DNA from: Pterobdella sp. o SKG-2022
Taxonomy: Eukaryota > Annelida > Clitellata > Hirudinida > Piscicolidae
Direction of reading: 5' to 3'
Assembly: GCA_964035795.1 (NCBI GenBank)
Contig: OZ038320.1
Coordinates: 18,556,589 to 18,620,588 of the forward strand
Length of the DNA: 64,000 bases
Shown: one piece after another, positions 1 through 34,132 of the stretch
Layout of the letters: each line of letters starts with the position of its first letter
Position numbering within the stretch: the stretch's first letter is position 1
The notes under the pieces: generated by a model
The model's database searches: none
Told to the model about the DNA's origin: nothing
Seen by the model: only the letters and a program-made list of their open reading frames with translations
Made by a program: the position numbers and the translations under genes

Positions 1-94
1 CAAAGCTTTTACGAGAAGTATAAAAGAAACAGTAATGAAAGAACAATAATAAACTACAATGAATAAACTGTAGCAATAATACAACACATTTTCA

Positions 95-20596
<20,502 letters not shown>

Positions 20597-21238
20597 CTTG
20601 CCGTTATTTTTTATTTATTTCATTAGTCTAAAATCAGTTTAATTCCGAATTAATATGCGGAACATTTTACCTTTTTTATTAACTAGACTATTAATAGACC
20701 AAATGTTTAAAAGTACAATTAAATAATGTTTTGTTTATTATTTTTCAAAAAATAATGGTTTATTGACATGTTGTATTCTTAATAATATGCAAAATTTATT
20801 TATTAGCTTTAATTACATTTAATCTCAAACATACCATACCATCTCGTTATCATGTTTGATTTTTAATAGCAAAATATTGAAATTTGAGTTTATTTCATGA
20901 AGTTTTATACGAAACTAATTAATTTGTATATTTATAAACTGCAAAATCTGTTTTTTTTTCAAAGCAAAATTCAGGCTAGGGTTAATATAAAAAATTTCTA
21001 TTATTTGGCGTGTCTTGAAGATGAGCTTGTTGAAAATGAAGTTATTTAAAAATAGTTTGTTGAAGATGAGGTTAACAATTTTGATGTTTCTGCCTCATGA
21101 GGTTGAATTTGCAAGAAAAAATTTTTTTCAAACCGTACATTTGAACTCAAATTCTCTATTTCTATGCTTATTATGAATATGGATAGACTTTAAACTTTTT
21201 ATGATTTGAAATATTTTTATGAATTAAGACTTTATTAA
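20597..21238. other. 5' flank of the NBEAL gene
   Basis: AT-rich intergenic sequence upstream of the minus-strand start at 20596. No CpG-rich block or clear core promoter motif was picked out with confidence. Confidence 0.4.
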
Positions 21239-21360
21239 TCAACCAATCACAGTTAAGAGGATATATTTACCGTGGAGCCGCTCGCTCTTGGGGTTCGTGA
21301 TGCGAAGTCGAATTGAAACACACAACCCACAACCTCACAAAAACATATTTGATTGGTTGA
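21239..21360. mobile_element. Small inverted-repeat element (MITE) with 11-bp ends
   Basis: TCAACCAATCA at 21239-21249 is the reverse complement of TGATTGGTTGA at 21350-21360. The interior is less AT-rich than the surroundings (GAGCCGCTCGCTCTTGGGG). One half recurs at 23410-23460 and 61805-61870 as CCAATCAAATGTGTTTTTGT followed by GAGG. Confidence 0.6.
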
Positions 21361-21470
21361 CAAAAATTAAAAATTTTTTTATTTAAATAATTTTATTCAT
21401 TTAAAAATATTTATATAAAAAAATTTGTTTTAAAATGAAAATGAGTTAATATTAAACGCTCAAAACGACG

Positions 21471-23070
<1,600 letters not shown>

Positions 23071-24055
23071 ATTATTAACACGTACTAATAAAAAAGTTTA
23101 GCTAATGCCAGATGACAGAAACAGATCTCTTTTCGACGCTTTATAATTGTTTATTCAAGCTGTCAAAATCCCTGTCAGTTCTATTTGTTTAGGCTGCTTT
23201 TCACTTTTTTTGATAAAGGTATAATCGAATAAAAATAGTGTTCATTGTCCTGTGTTTCATATGGCGCAGTTGAACCGAAACCTTACAATAAATCGTCGTT
23301 CTCAACGTTTAATATTAACTCAATTAATTTATAAAACGGAATTTCTTATATAATTATTATTTAACAAATAATATTACACGAATAAATGAGTTTTTCTATT
23401 TATTTAGTGATTTTTTGTAAACCAATCAAATGTGTTTTTGTGAGGCTGTCGCCATTCGAAACATAGGATAATAAACACTCAAAAGAAACTCTTAGAACTG
23501 TGCCGAAATGAAAAAATTTTTCACAAACCGTCAAATTTAAGAAAACCCAACAAATTGACTCATAATTTTTCAAAATAAAACAAAATGTAAAACAATTATA
23601 TTTACAAAATTTTAAAATTTTTTCCAAAACTCGCAAATTGAAAATTATTACACAAGTAGTCTAAACTTTCTTGTAAATGCTTTAAATGTAAATGGTTTTT
23701 TACGCGACCTCAAACAACTATTATAATGTGTTTAACTTACAAAAGATTTATTAAATTCCGATAATTATTGAAGTTTGATTTGAATGTTAGGATTATATTA
23801 TGTAGTTACACTCACAATTATTACGCATTGTTTTTTATTCGATTTGTTTCTCAGAATTTTTTCAGGTGATCCCACAAACATAAGTTTAAAAAAAATTCGT
23901 TTATTCGTTCTTAAAAATTGTCAAACGTCTTAATGCATATTGCTAAAAATCTGTTTTATGATAGGTTTTTAAGTTCAATATAAATTTGAAAAGTATGCTT
24001 AGTTCAGTAAAAACAAAAATAATAGCATGAAGAAAGTTTCAATTCCTTAAAAAAA
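23071..24055. other. Intergenic stretch with a MITE half-copy
   Basis: No gene is seen. Bases 23410-23460 (CCAATCAAATGTGTTTTTGT then GAGG) match one half of the inverted-repeat element at 21239-21360. The segment is also downstream of the stop of the secreted-protein gene at 24056, so part may be its 3' untranslated region. Confidence 0.45.
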
Positions 24056-27000
24056 TCAACACAGAATAAGCTTCATTTCGTTGAAAGCTGGTGAATCGAA
24101 AGCTTTCGGATTCGCGATGAGAGTTATACGCATTTGCTGGAAATCAATCGGACTCTCCAAATAACTTTCCTAAAAAATAAAAAAATTTTAAATTTTTTTT
24201 TAATTCTTACATTTTCATTGTTTAGAAAAATTGAGATTTAACCGTTATCAAATGCATTTGAGTGAAAATGCTTTCAAAATCTAGTCATGATGTGACGATG
24301 AGATACTTTCATGAAAGCCTTTCTCTTCGAAGCTTTCCTCATAACAACATGTTTTCAAGCAAAACACACACACCTCAGCTGTCTTAACTTTTTGTTTTTT
24401 CTAATCTCATTGACACCATTAATTCAACACTCTATTTTTGCATTGTTTGCCATTCATCCCGTAAGCTCATTACTTTTTTCAAAATTTTATTTTAGATTTA
24501 TGGATTTGTGTTGAAGATTTTTCATCTCTATTAAATCCTATGTCATCTCTTGCATTGAAAAGCCTCATCATTCCATCTCTCAAACTAACACCCTATTTGT
24601 CTATATTTTAACAAATTCTTGATCAAGCTGTAAATATTAAACTGAATATTTTTCTGCATAACGAAAACCTTCTTTCACGTACACAATCGGTTTTAAAAAG
24701 ACTCAATTTACATAAATTTGTCTTTTGAGCATCGCTAACGATGCTTCTCAAAACTGTTCAGATTAAACATCTCGAAGAAAAAAAAGAAAAAATGTCAAAA
24801 GACTTCAAATGTAATGTGTTATTTATAAAGCGCTCTATTTTGTAGTTCGAAGCGCTTGCTATAAATGTAATGTAGCAAAAATACACTGTGGAACAGGTGT
24901 TAATTGTAGGCCCAAGTGGGATCAAACACAATAACTTTAGTTAATTAGTCTAATGCTTTTGCAGCTGAGGTATACGGACTGACGCAAATCTTTTTTGCAA
25001 CTTCATTTTTTAGATTTTTAAAATTTTTATACAGCTTTGAGGAAAGCACCTTCGACAACTTAAAGAAGACACTCTATTAATTTGCTTTTAATGTTTTAAA
25101 TTCAATTAATTCGAACACAAAATAAATTTTGAAGACTCACTAATTTATTAGAGGGACATCGGCTAAGATCAGAGCCTGGTATGCTTGGAGGATTTATGTA
25201 TTCAAATTTTATTTTTATGCAAAAAACATTTGAAAATCTCATTTTAATATCTTGCAATCTGTATACTATTGGCTGGTCAACGATAATATCAATGAAATCT
25301 CTACTAGAAAAGGCATAAGAAAAGCTTGATACGCCCAAGTCTGGTACGGTGCTTATCCATATAGTTTGGACTGGTAAATCTTTTCCTGAACATTCTGTGA
25401 AGATTTAACTTGAAGCTTCCAATAATATCAATAATAATTTGTACAAATATTTGAAAATTGAACTTTGTGAATAATTTTATTCTACTTATTTACAAGAATA
25501 CACTCAAAAGAATTTCACACATTTTTAAATTAGTATCATCAAATATTTTTATAACAATTGGTTTTATCGAAAATTTTACGTTGGTTTGTGGAATTCAAAT
25601 ATAAATTAATACATTTTGATACATAATCAACAATAATATATAAAATACTTTTATTAATGAAAATGATATTCTTATTTCTTTTTATATCACTAATTATAAT
25701 TATTAACACATGGATGGTATTAATAATGAATTAAATAGTATTAGTAATTGGTTTAAAAATAATTATCTCATAGTCAATAAAAATTAAACTTTATACTGTT
25801 TTTTAAAATATGAATACTACAGTCAATATACAAAATTTGAGTTTTTTAATAAATAAAAAATCTTATACTTAGTTTTAAATACTCAGAAATAATATTCGAT
25901 AAAAACTTGAATTTAAAATCAAATAAACTATTTAGTAAATAAACTATATAAGAAAAAAAGAAAAATATTTTCAAAAAACCTATAAACTAAATACTAACAA
26001 CTTATTAAAATTATGTTTTCCTTTTTATCCACCCATTAATTATTGTGATACCATATGGGCATGCAATTATAGATCTAATATAAAAAAAATCCAGACATTG
26101 CAAAACCTTACTTACTATTAGAACTATTTTTAACTGTATGACAAACACGTTACCTATGATGAATAAGAAATATTGACTATATAAAATATAAATATATTAC
26201 ACACTAATATTTAGTTTCAAACAGATAGTCTCCTTGTTATATTTGCTGATTTCTTCAACACTTTGACCTATAGTAAAAAAAATATATGTCGATCATTTGA
26301 ACGCCCCTATCTGGGGTTTCGGTTGCGCAATTGTTTGGCTCCACTTCATGTGAACTACTAATTATCGGCCCGTGCATAATCGGATTCTAGTGCTCAACCG
26401 CTGAGCTATAGAGTCCACTGATTTATAAATAAAACAATTCAATTGTAGAAAAGTATGAAACTAATAAAAAAAATTATTTATGAAAACAAAAGGAGTTAAA
26501 TAATAAATCAAGTTAACAAATAATCTTGATTATCGCAACTCCAATCTTTTGCGGACTTCCAAGCTGTCTCATTTTTAATTTACAATTGCTCCAGAACTTC
26601 GCTGCCAAAACTGTCCTTCAATCTCGCGCTTGCTTTGATCACTTTCATTGTTTACCCATCGCACTAAGAGCTCAGTTCAAATCACTGGGACTCATTGCTA
26701 ACATTCTTCACTTCAATCAGCTGGCTTATTTATATGAGCTTCTTTCTATCAGACAGACTCATCAGTCTCATTTTTACCAACTCCGATTTATGGCTGCATT
26801 AGCCTGTCTCTTTTACTCTTTTTTATGTCGCTTTTTTTCCACATACACACTCTCGTTTATAAGAGTTTTATCTACTCAAAATGCGTTTTCCCTTTTTTTA
26901 AAAACTTTTGATGGCGTTTAAAAAGGTTTTACAGCCGCATCTCTCTTCCCCAATTCTTCTGACTACAAAAACGCCTCTGCAGCAAAAAAATTTTGAAACT

Positions 27001-27914
27001 GTGCATCTTACAAATGCGTTAATAATACTGATAATATTCGAAACTGTTAAAAAATATTTACTGAATAATTCAAGTTTATATAATTTTAAAATCACTTAGT
27101 CTAATATCACATTATTTCTTATTTTCAAATTTGAATCATTTGCTTATTTCATCCCTTTCATCACAGTATATCCTTGAAAGGTAGCTTAAAGATTTTTTTA
27201 AATTTTGCAATTCTGTTTATACTATTGATACTTTTTTTACCTCTTGTGATACTAGTTTGAAAATTTTTAATCTGTTACTTTTTTTGAATTTGTTTAAATT
27301 CAAGTAATTTATGTTTTTAATCAATAAAAAAATATTTTTGGTAAATTAATCAATAATTAAATTTTTTCTAGCATCTTATAATAATTTCTGTTCATATTTT
27401 ATTCATGGCAAGACAAAAACAAAGTTTTTTTCCCAAGGTAAAACTTATCAAAAACTATAGCTTTTTGTGCTGTTAATAAATGTATTAGAAATTTCATAAT
27501 ATGACCTAAGTACATTGAGTTCAGTCTAAAAAGTTAAATTTTATAGTAGCTATTAAAAGAAACCTGCTAAGGTAGTGCCAAAAGTTGGAGCATACGTCGT
27601 TGTAAGCATGGTTGTTGTAGGAAACATAGTTGGAGTAATGCTACCATTAGTAATAGCATCACTCGAAGTAACACTAACAATGGTTGCCGTAGAAGTAAGC
27701 TCGGGAGTAATTGCTGTTACGTAGAGCAAATTTTGTTGAGTTTTGTTTTCACAAAAAATTGTAAATCAATTTTTTTAAAAATGAGAAAAAAAAATAGATA
27801 TTTGAAAAAAAAATTACTCTTTTGGCTAGTGGCTATTTGAAGTCCTAAGAAGCCAAAAGGAACAGCAATTATCCCGAAAGAGATGAAGGTCAGTAAAAGA
27901 ATCAGTTCTTTCAT
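24056..27914 (-). CDS. Small secreted protein with Thr-rich stalk and unrecognised cysteine-containing domain
   Basis: Five exons join in phase: 27818-27914, 27564-27713, 26205-26267, 25141-25394 and 24056-24169, giving 225 residues and a TGA stop. Exon 1 encodes a signal peptide (MKELILLLTFISFG, then a hydrophobic run to about residue 27). Exon 2 is a Thr/Ser-rich segment (residues about 33-82; PTTTMLTTTYAPTFGTT) that would suit O-glycosylation. Exons 3-5 form a domain of about 140 residues with five cysteines (ETIC, KCSG, NVFC, SRC and the last residue, LILC) and strand-like stretches such as LPVQTIWISTVPD, IDIIVDQPIVYRLQDIKMRF and QQMRITLIANPKAFDSPAFN. Internal exons 2 and 3 are both symmetric (phase 1-1). 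I do not recognise the domain; a secreted or surface beta-sandwich is a guess. No polyadenylation signal was identified with confidence. Introns hold a SINE and LINE pieces. Confidence 0.7.
24810..24975 (-). mobile_element. tRNA-derived SINE, family 1
   Basis: Minus-strand copy inside the last intron of the secreted-protein gene. It keeps the C-AGCTG A-box region, TGATCCCACTTGGGCC, AATTAACACCTGTTCCACAG, and the tail blocks with AAGCGCTT and ATAAATAACACATTACAT. Diverged from the 18930 copy. Confidence 0.8.
26300..26420 (-). mobile_element. tRNA-derived SINE head, second family
   Basis: On the minus strand: GGACTCTATAGCTCAGCGGT (A-box region), TGAGCACTAGAATCCGATTA, then GGGCCGATAATTAGTAGTTC and a tail CAATTGCGCAACCGAAACCC, different from family 1. 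It lies in intron 3 of the secreted-protein gene. Confidence 0.6.
26520..27010 (+). mobile_element. L2/CR1-type LINE 3' fragment
   Basis: Plus-strand frames contain FGLPS-like CGLPSCLIFNLQLLQNFAAK, LPIALRAQFKSLGLI and LAYLYELLSIRQT, a degenerate version of the C-terminal region after the reverse transcriptase of L2/CR1 LINEs. Frameshifts interrupt it. It lies in an intron of the minus-strand secreted-protein gene. Confidence 0.65.
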
Positions 27915-28102
27915 TTGTTGAAATTTTAACTTATCAATTTTTTTATTTAATTGAGTTAATAAAAATGGCCAAGTACAAAATTGCTTCGTCTCTTCATATT
28001 TATATTCTTAAGCCTTGGCTTTAAAGATAGACAGCAAAGAATTAAGTTCTCTAATTTAATAATTTTTATTCGTTGAATAAATAATAAATAATACGAAAAG
28101 CA

Positions 28103-28320
<218 letters not shown>

Positions 28321-31130
28321 TTCAGATCTAAACCATTTTATTTTTGCTTCAGCGGCTTATCTGAGCCAACCAAAAAAAGAAATTGATAAAAACAATGTCC
28401 GAGCGAAAATAAGACTACAAGAAAAAATAAAAAATCTTAGAAAAGATTTAAGTATAATCGAAGAGATTCTGAAAGACAACAAAAGCTCAAAATTAAAAAC
28501 AAAAGCAAATTTGGTAAAGAAAAAACTAAGAATGGAAGAAAATAGCTGTGAAGAAATAAGCGAAGCCTTAAAACAAAGAATTCGAGCCAAAGCCCATAGA
28601 ATTCAAAGATATGACAAAAGAAAAAGATTCTTTGAGCAAAACAGGCTGTTTAACCTTCATGCCAAAAAATTTTATAGAGAGATAAATGGAGGAAACGCAA
28701 TAGTAAATAAGCCACCAAATCGAGAAGAAACAGCAAAATATTGGAAAAGCATTTGGGAGAACGAAGAAAAACACAATGAAACCGCTGAATGGCTTCCCCG
28801 TATAAAAAAACATGTGAAGCAACTATCAGCCACAGGCCAAAAATGGGAAAAAATTACTGCAGAAAACATAAAAGAAGCATTGAAAAACATGCCAAACTGG
28901 AAAACGCCAGGTCCAAACCAAATCCCAAACTTTTGGTTGAAGAAGCTCAATATAAGCCACTCTTTTCTAGCTAACGCTCTGAATGAAATAATGGAAGACC
29001 CCAACAAGAGCCCAAAGTGGTTAACAGAAGGGAACACATACTTAGTGGCAAAAGATCAAAACACGCAAGATCCAAAGAACTATCGCCCGATCACATGTCT
29101 ACCCACCATTTATAAAACATTGACGTCAATATTAGCAAAAAAAACTTACTCTTGGAAAATTTTCAGCTGTTACCGGAAGAAAAAAAAAGGCTGCAGAGTA
29201 GGTTCATTTGGAAACAAAGACCAACTGCTAATAAATCGGATGATCTCTGAAATCACAAAAAATAAAAAAGGCGCTCTATCTCAAGCATGGATAGATTATA
29301 AAAAGCTTTCGACAGTGTACCACACTCATGGATCCTAGAAGTCATGAAGATGTACGGAATTCACTCTCGGATTGTTGAATTCATCTTGCGTACCATGCCT
29401 CAATGGAGAATAAACCTAGGACTGAGACACATGAAGGGAAATATGGAAATTCCTTTGATCAAAATAAAGACAGGGATTTTCCAAGAAGATTCATTGTCAC
29501 CTCTTATTTTTTGTCTATCACTTTGCCCTTTGAGTATTCTTTTAAATGAGAAAAACTCCCCAGTTATTAAAATAGGCAAAGCTGAAAAAGGAAAAAAACT
29601 CAACCATCTTTTCTACATGGACGATCTAAAAATTTACAGCAAACCCGACTCTAATTTAAGATCACTCCTTAGAATAGTCAAAAAGTTCAGCGATGACATT
29701 AGGATGGAATTTGGCTTAGAAAAATGTGCAAAGATATCCATAATTAAAGGTAAAATGGTGAGAAGCTCCAACATCAGTCTGAATGAGCATACGCACATAA
29801 AAGTATTATCTAATACCGAATCGTACAAATACCTTGGGGTCGAAGAGTCATCTAATACACACCACAAAAACATGAAAGAGAAATTGAAAAAGGAATATTA
29901 CAGAAGGTTAAGAATGATACTGAGCACAGAACTTGGCTCGCCAAACAAACTTATGGCAATAAACAGCTTGGTTATACCAGTCTTATCCTATAGCTTTGGC
30001 GTAGCGAACTGGTCGAAAACTGACGTACAAGGAATAGACAGAAAAACGAGAAAAATACTGACAATGTTCAAAATGTATCACCCTTGAGCCGACACAGAAA
30101 GACTCTACGTTTCTAGATCAGAAGAAGGAAAAGGATTGATGCAGGTAAAATCCCACTTTTACACAATTCTCGCTGGCCTGGGAACGTATTTAAAGAAACA
30201 AACTACTCCTTTAATGTGTGCAGTAACAGAACACGAAGAATCGAAAAAGTCTGCTTATAGTCTCTTTGAAATCAATAAAAAAGTGAGAAGAGCGTTTAAT
30301 CTGAACTTTGAAAATACAGTTTCTCAAGAAAATGTTCACCCAATTACGGCAGGCGTAAAACAAAACACATTGTAAAAAAACACTCATGAAGGAAATTCAA
30401 AACAAATACACAAATAAGCCTATGCACGGTCAGTATGCACAAGCCCTTGAAAGTGAATAAATAGACAAGAAAAAATCCATAGCATGGGTTCGCAGCGCTG
30501 GGTTGAAAGAAACAACTGAGAGCCTCATAATTGCCGCCCAAGATCAGACGCTTGCAACAAATTATTATAAAAATAAAATATTGAAAAAAAGCGTTGATCC
30601 AAATTGTAGGCTTTCTAGAACTCACAATATCACATATTGTTTCAGAATGCCTAATGCTAGCAAAGCACGAGTACCCAGAGCGCCACAACAGTGTCGCTAA
30701 ATTCATCCACTGGACAATATGTAAGACACATGGATTTTAAGTCAAAAGTAAGTGGTACAAACACGAAATTCGACCAGTAATAAAAAAAGATGAACTAACA
30801 GTACTATGGGTCAGCCCAATACACACAGACAGAAACATACAGGCAAATAAACTAGACATAGTGGTTAAAGATGAAAAAAAAAAGAGTGTACTTTGATTGA
30901 TACCTCAGTACCATCAGACACATCCTTGAAGACTACTTTCACATTTCTGGCATTGCTTCGCCTTGATTTGATTCCTATCGATCCGAACGCAAACGATTTG
31001 TTGAAATAGGCAGCTCTTGTACTTCTCTTTCTCTTTGCTTTGGTGTTTCCCAAGGCTTTTGATAAAATTTATAAACGGCTTAGCCGTAAGAAAGCACGTC
31101 ATAACCATAAAAATATTTATAATATTATTA
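28321..31130 (+). mobile_element. R4/Dong-like non-LTR retrotransposon, decayed
   Basis: Plus-strand frames 28511-29338 and 29344-30087, then smaller pieces to about 30900, together resemble one long ORF of the R4/Dong type. Visible parts: NWKTPGPNQIPNFWLKKL and NYRPITCLPTIYKTLTSI (fingers), KGCR with a KDQLLI block, DYKK then a 1-base frameshift near 29310, SLSPLIFCLSLCPLS, the catalytic FYMDDLKIYSK (YMDD intact), YKYLGVEES, and IDRKTRKILTMFKMYHP followed by a stop. Towards the 3' end come HIVSECLMLAK-type Cys/His sequence and a restriction-like endonuclease stretch DIVVKDEKKKE then CTLIDTSVPSDTS. There is no APE-type endonuclease, as expected for this group. It is inactive through frameshifts and stops. 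The 3' edge is approximate, near TAATA-rich sequence at 31110-31145. Confidence 0.85.
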
Positions 31131-31448
31131 ATAAAAATAATAATTTTTTTTGTTAATGGAAAGTTTTTTTTATTTAGGCAATATTTTGTAACGGAAAACA
31201 TCGAATAAGAGGAATTTTTGATACATTTATTGAGAATCAAAAGCTATAATTTCCATAAAACGTTAGCGAAAAAATTAAATTGTAACTATGGTTATATAGA
31301 CTATAATTAAGAATTAGTTAACTATTCATAAAAAACAGAAGTTATTTTAATTTCAATGCTATTATTTCAAATAATTAATTGTTCAAGAGTACTTCAAAGA
31401 AAAATTATTTTCTAAACGATGTCAAATTTTATCAAGAGAAATTAATCT

Positions 31449-31810
31449 CTATGTCCACCTTCGGTCATTGCCCCGTTCAATTTTTTTCAAATCCTTCATT
31501 ATTGGATTCCAGGCATTAGTATTAACTGAGTTGTGGGTCATCAAGCCATTGAAAACAGAATTGTGCTTTTTTATTTCAAAGCTCTCCCTTACCAAGAGAT
31601 TTTTTTGTAGTGAAAACTTGTTTTTTTCTTTTTCAATCTGCAAAATCTCAAAAATCTTCCAGTTTCTTTTTCCATGGATACAATAGCGAGCATGTTTGCT
31701 AATCCCTGATATTTCCGAGTCAGCCTTTTTTAATTCAACATCAGACCTATGCTGCTTCATTCGGGTTTTTATACTCACTCTTGTTTGGCCAATACACAAA
31801 CAGACAGTCT
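31449..31810 (-). mobile_element. Penelope-like element fragment: GIY-YIG endonuclease domain
   Basis: The minus-strand frame starts MCIGQTRVSIKTRMKQHRSD and continues with KHARYCIHGKRNWKIFEILQ and LLVRESFEIKKHNS, ending at a stop near 31449. CIGQT corresponds to the YIG half of GIY-YIG, RMKQH to the following conserved Arg-His helix, and RESFEI to the conserved Glu region of Penelope-like elements. The sequence upstream to 32130 may hold more of the element but no reverse transcriptase is readable. Confidence 0.7.
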
Positions 31811-32130
31811 ATAAATTTTCTCAGCTCTTAAGGTTGAAATATAAATTCGATATAATAATAATAGGCTCATACTTTAAAGCTCGTACACTTAAACGGCAAA
31901 GAATTAACAAGGGTGGAAGAAAATTTGCAACTGCATTGTGTTTAATGTTGTTGTTGAATGCTCTAACAAGACGAAGACCAAATTTATTCGTGGACATATT
32001 CCACAGCACTTCACTGATTGGTGTATTTTTTCATCACATTGCTTTTTGTTTAATGAGTTGCAGTCCTCTTAATGAAGTTCAAAAGTTGTTTTGGAAAATA
32101 TTTTCCTATGTTGACAACCAGATAGTATAG

Positions 32131-32734
32131 TTACTCTTCTTTCTAAATTTGAAAGCTGGTGATTAAAGTTATTAAACTCATAATTGGACTTTCAAATGAA
32201 TATAACATATTTTCTATTTCATAAATCGACATTGCAAGCTGTTGAATATATATTTTTTTAAATTTCTAATGTTGCTTTTATGCCATTTCTTGTTTCTTTC
32301 TGGTCATAGACTTGTTATAGATTTCGAATAATATTTTTAAAACAAGTCATATTTATTTGAATGAAAAAACAGGCATTAATGAGAATTGTGTATATATTTT
32401 TAGAAATTTTAAAATTTTATTTATCTTTCTTTGAATTTATTGGTGACGCCTTTGAAAAGTGAAACTGTATAATAAAATTTATTATATCGGCATCTTCTTA
32501 TTTGATGTTTGGTATTACACTCTTTGTTGATTAATTTTAAAAAATTCTCTTCAAAATGTAGCAAAAAAGCTTTATTAAATATAATAAAAAAAATAATATT
32601 AAATAATAATTGTGGATCATAAAAAAAGTTTGCTTTGTCAAAATAAAACATTCAAATTTATTCGTGTTTTTATGATTTATAGTTTTAATAATTTTTATTA
32701 TTATTATTACGAAGCTTTTTAAAGAATAGCCTCT
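32131..32734. other. AT-rich spacer
   Basis: No gene or recognised repeat. Confidence 0.4.
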
Positions 32735-33135
32735 TATTGGCTAAAGAAGTTCCAAGGTACGAAGCTTTAAGATTAGCCAATCAGCTATGCACCAATCATA
32801 TGCTTTGTTAGGATTTTGTTAGAACTTATTATTTATTTTTAGAATTAAAATTATGCACAATGAATATTCTTTCATTTAAAATCTTTTTAAAAAACTCCAA
32901 ATGTGGATTTTCAACGCTGATAAATCAATCAAAACTATACAAATCAATTTTCATGTATCATAATGTTTAAATATTCATGGATTGTACAAACAGCTTTGTT
33001 AGTTGATAAATGTTAGTTTTTTTTCAAAAAAACTTCTAAAAATGATTATTTCAGTACTTCTCAGAAATTCTATGATTGGTTCAGGAACTATAGGCTCGAT
33101 ATTAAAAACTCCTGCCTAATCGCGAGGTGCCTGCC
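32735..33135 (+). mobile_element. Relic of the 5' non-coding part of a Tigger/pogo element
   Basis: It aligns by eye with 48930-49205 inside the Tigger/pogo copy: AAAGAAGTTCCAAG, CATAATGTTTAAAT, TTAGTTGATAAATGTTAGTT, AACTTCTAAAAATGATTATT, TTCTATGATTGGTTCA and ACTATAGGCTCG, in the same order. No transposase frame follows. It may be a deletion derivative. Confidence 0.65.
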
Positions 33136-33139
33136 TTAT

Positions 33140-33975
33140 TGGCGCCAACCGAAGGTGGCCTGTCGAAGTTATAATGGTGGCTCGAATAGTCGATTTTTAT
33201 ATTTAAAAACTACATAGTTTAGTTTAAAAGGTCATAATATTATTATTTAAAATAATTTCGCAATTTTATTTCAAACTTCGATAACTTAGTACAATAACAT
33301 ACTAGAACTACTTCTTTTGGGATGATTTCGGATTTTTTGCTTTACATAGAAAGAAGATAAATTGTGAACATCAACAATTTCATCTTACGCAACAACAAAA
33401 ATTACAAAGAAAAACACTTCATGGTGTTTTGGGGGTAATAAAGGCTGGCATTACTTGTATGAAAATTATATGAATAATAAAAAAAATATTATCATTTAAT
33501 TAATATCAAAAAATGTAACATTGAAGAAAAAGATAAGCAATTTCCGGTTTCAATTGTGATGATGTAGAAGTCCCATTGGAGAAAAAAGATGAAGACAATG
33601 AAGTTGTTCAAATTTTGTCTAAAACTAACATTTGATTGCTCAAACTATTTTATTTGAAGTTTCTTTTATATATATTTTTTTGTTTATTATCACAGATTTA
33701 ATTATTTTTATACATTCATGAAATCCACTAAGTTTTCTAAATTTCCTTTATATAAGTATTATTATGATTGCTTTTGTTTCAAACAACAGACTTTTCATAT
33801 AATCTTAGTTAACTGTTTTGTTTATTTAGTTATACTTGCATAATTTTTTAAAAAATTGTCATATCTAAGAAAACATACATTATATTAAATTGCATTCAAA
33901 GTTCATAATACTCAGTGGTCTAGAAACTCCTGAAGTTGATGCCACTATAATCATACTCGTCATTGATTTGATTTG
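33140..33975. repeat. Diverged ~0.82-kb direct repeat, copy A
   Basis: Starts GGCGCCAACCGAAGGTGGCC and ends near ATCATACTCGTCATTGATTT. It matches 34133-34947 along its whole length with many substitutions and small indels. No convincing ORF. Confidence 0.85.
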
Positions 33976-34132
33976 ATTGAATTAAAAAAGGTGATTGATT
34001 TATTTTCCATTTTTACAATTATAACACGTAGTTGATAATAATATTTTTCTACCATAAAAATTAAGAACAATGAAAGTTTTGACAAATAATGAAAATAAGG
34101 AGCGTTCTGAACACTAACTTTTTGAAAGTCTT

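Noticed and set aside
30865..31240. Lys-rich minus-strand ORFs downstream of the R4/Dong-like LINE
   Set aside because: They overlap the decayed LINE 3' part on the opposite strand, show no family resemblance and no splice support.
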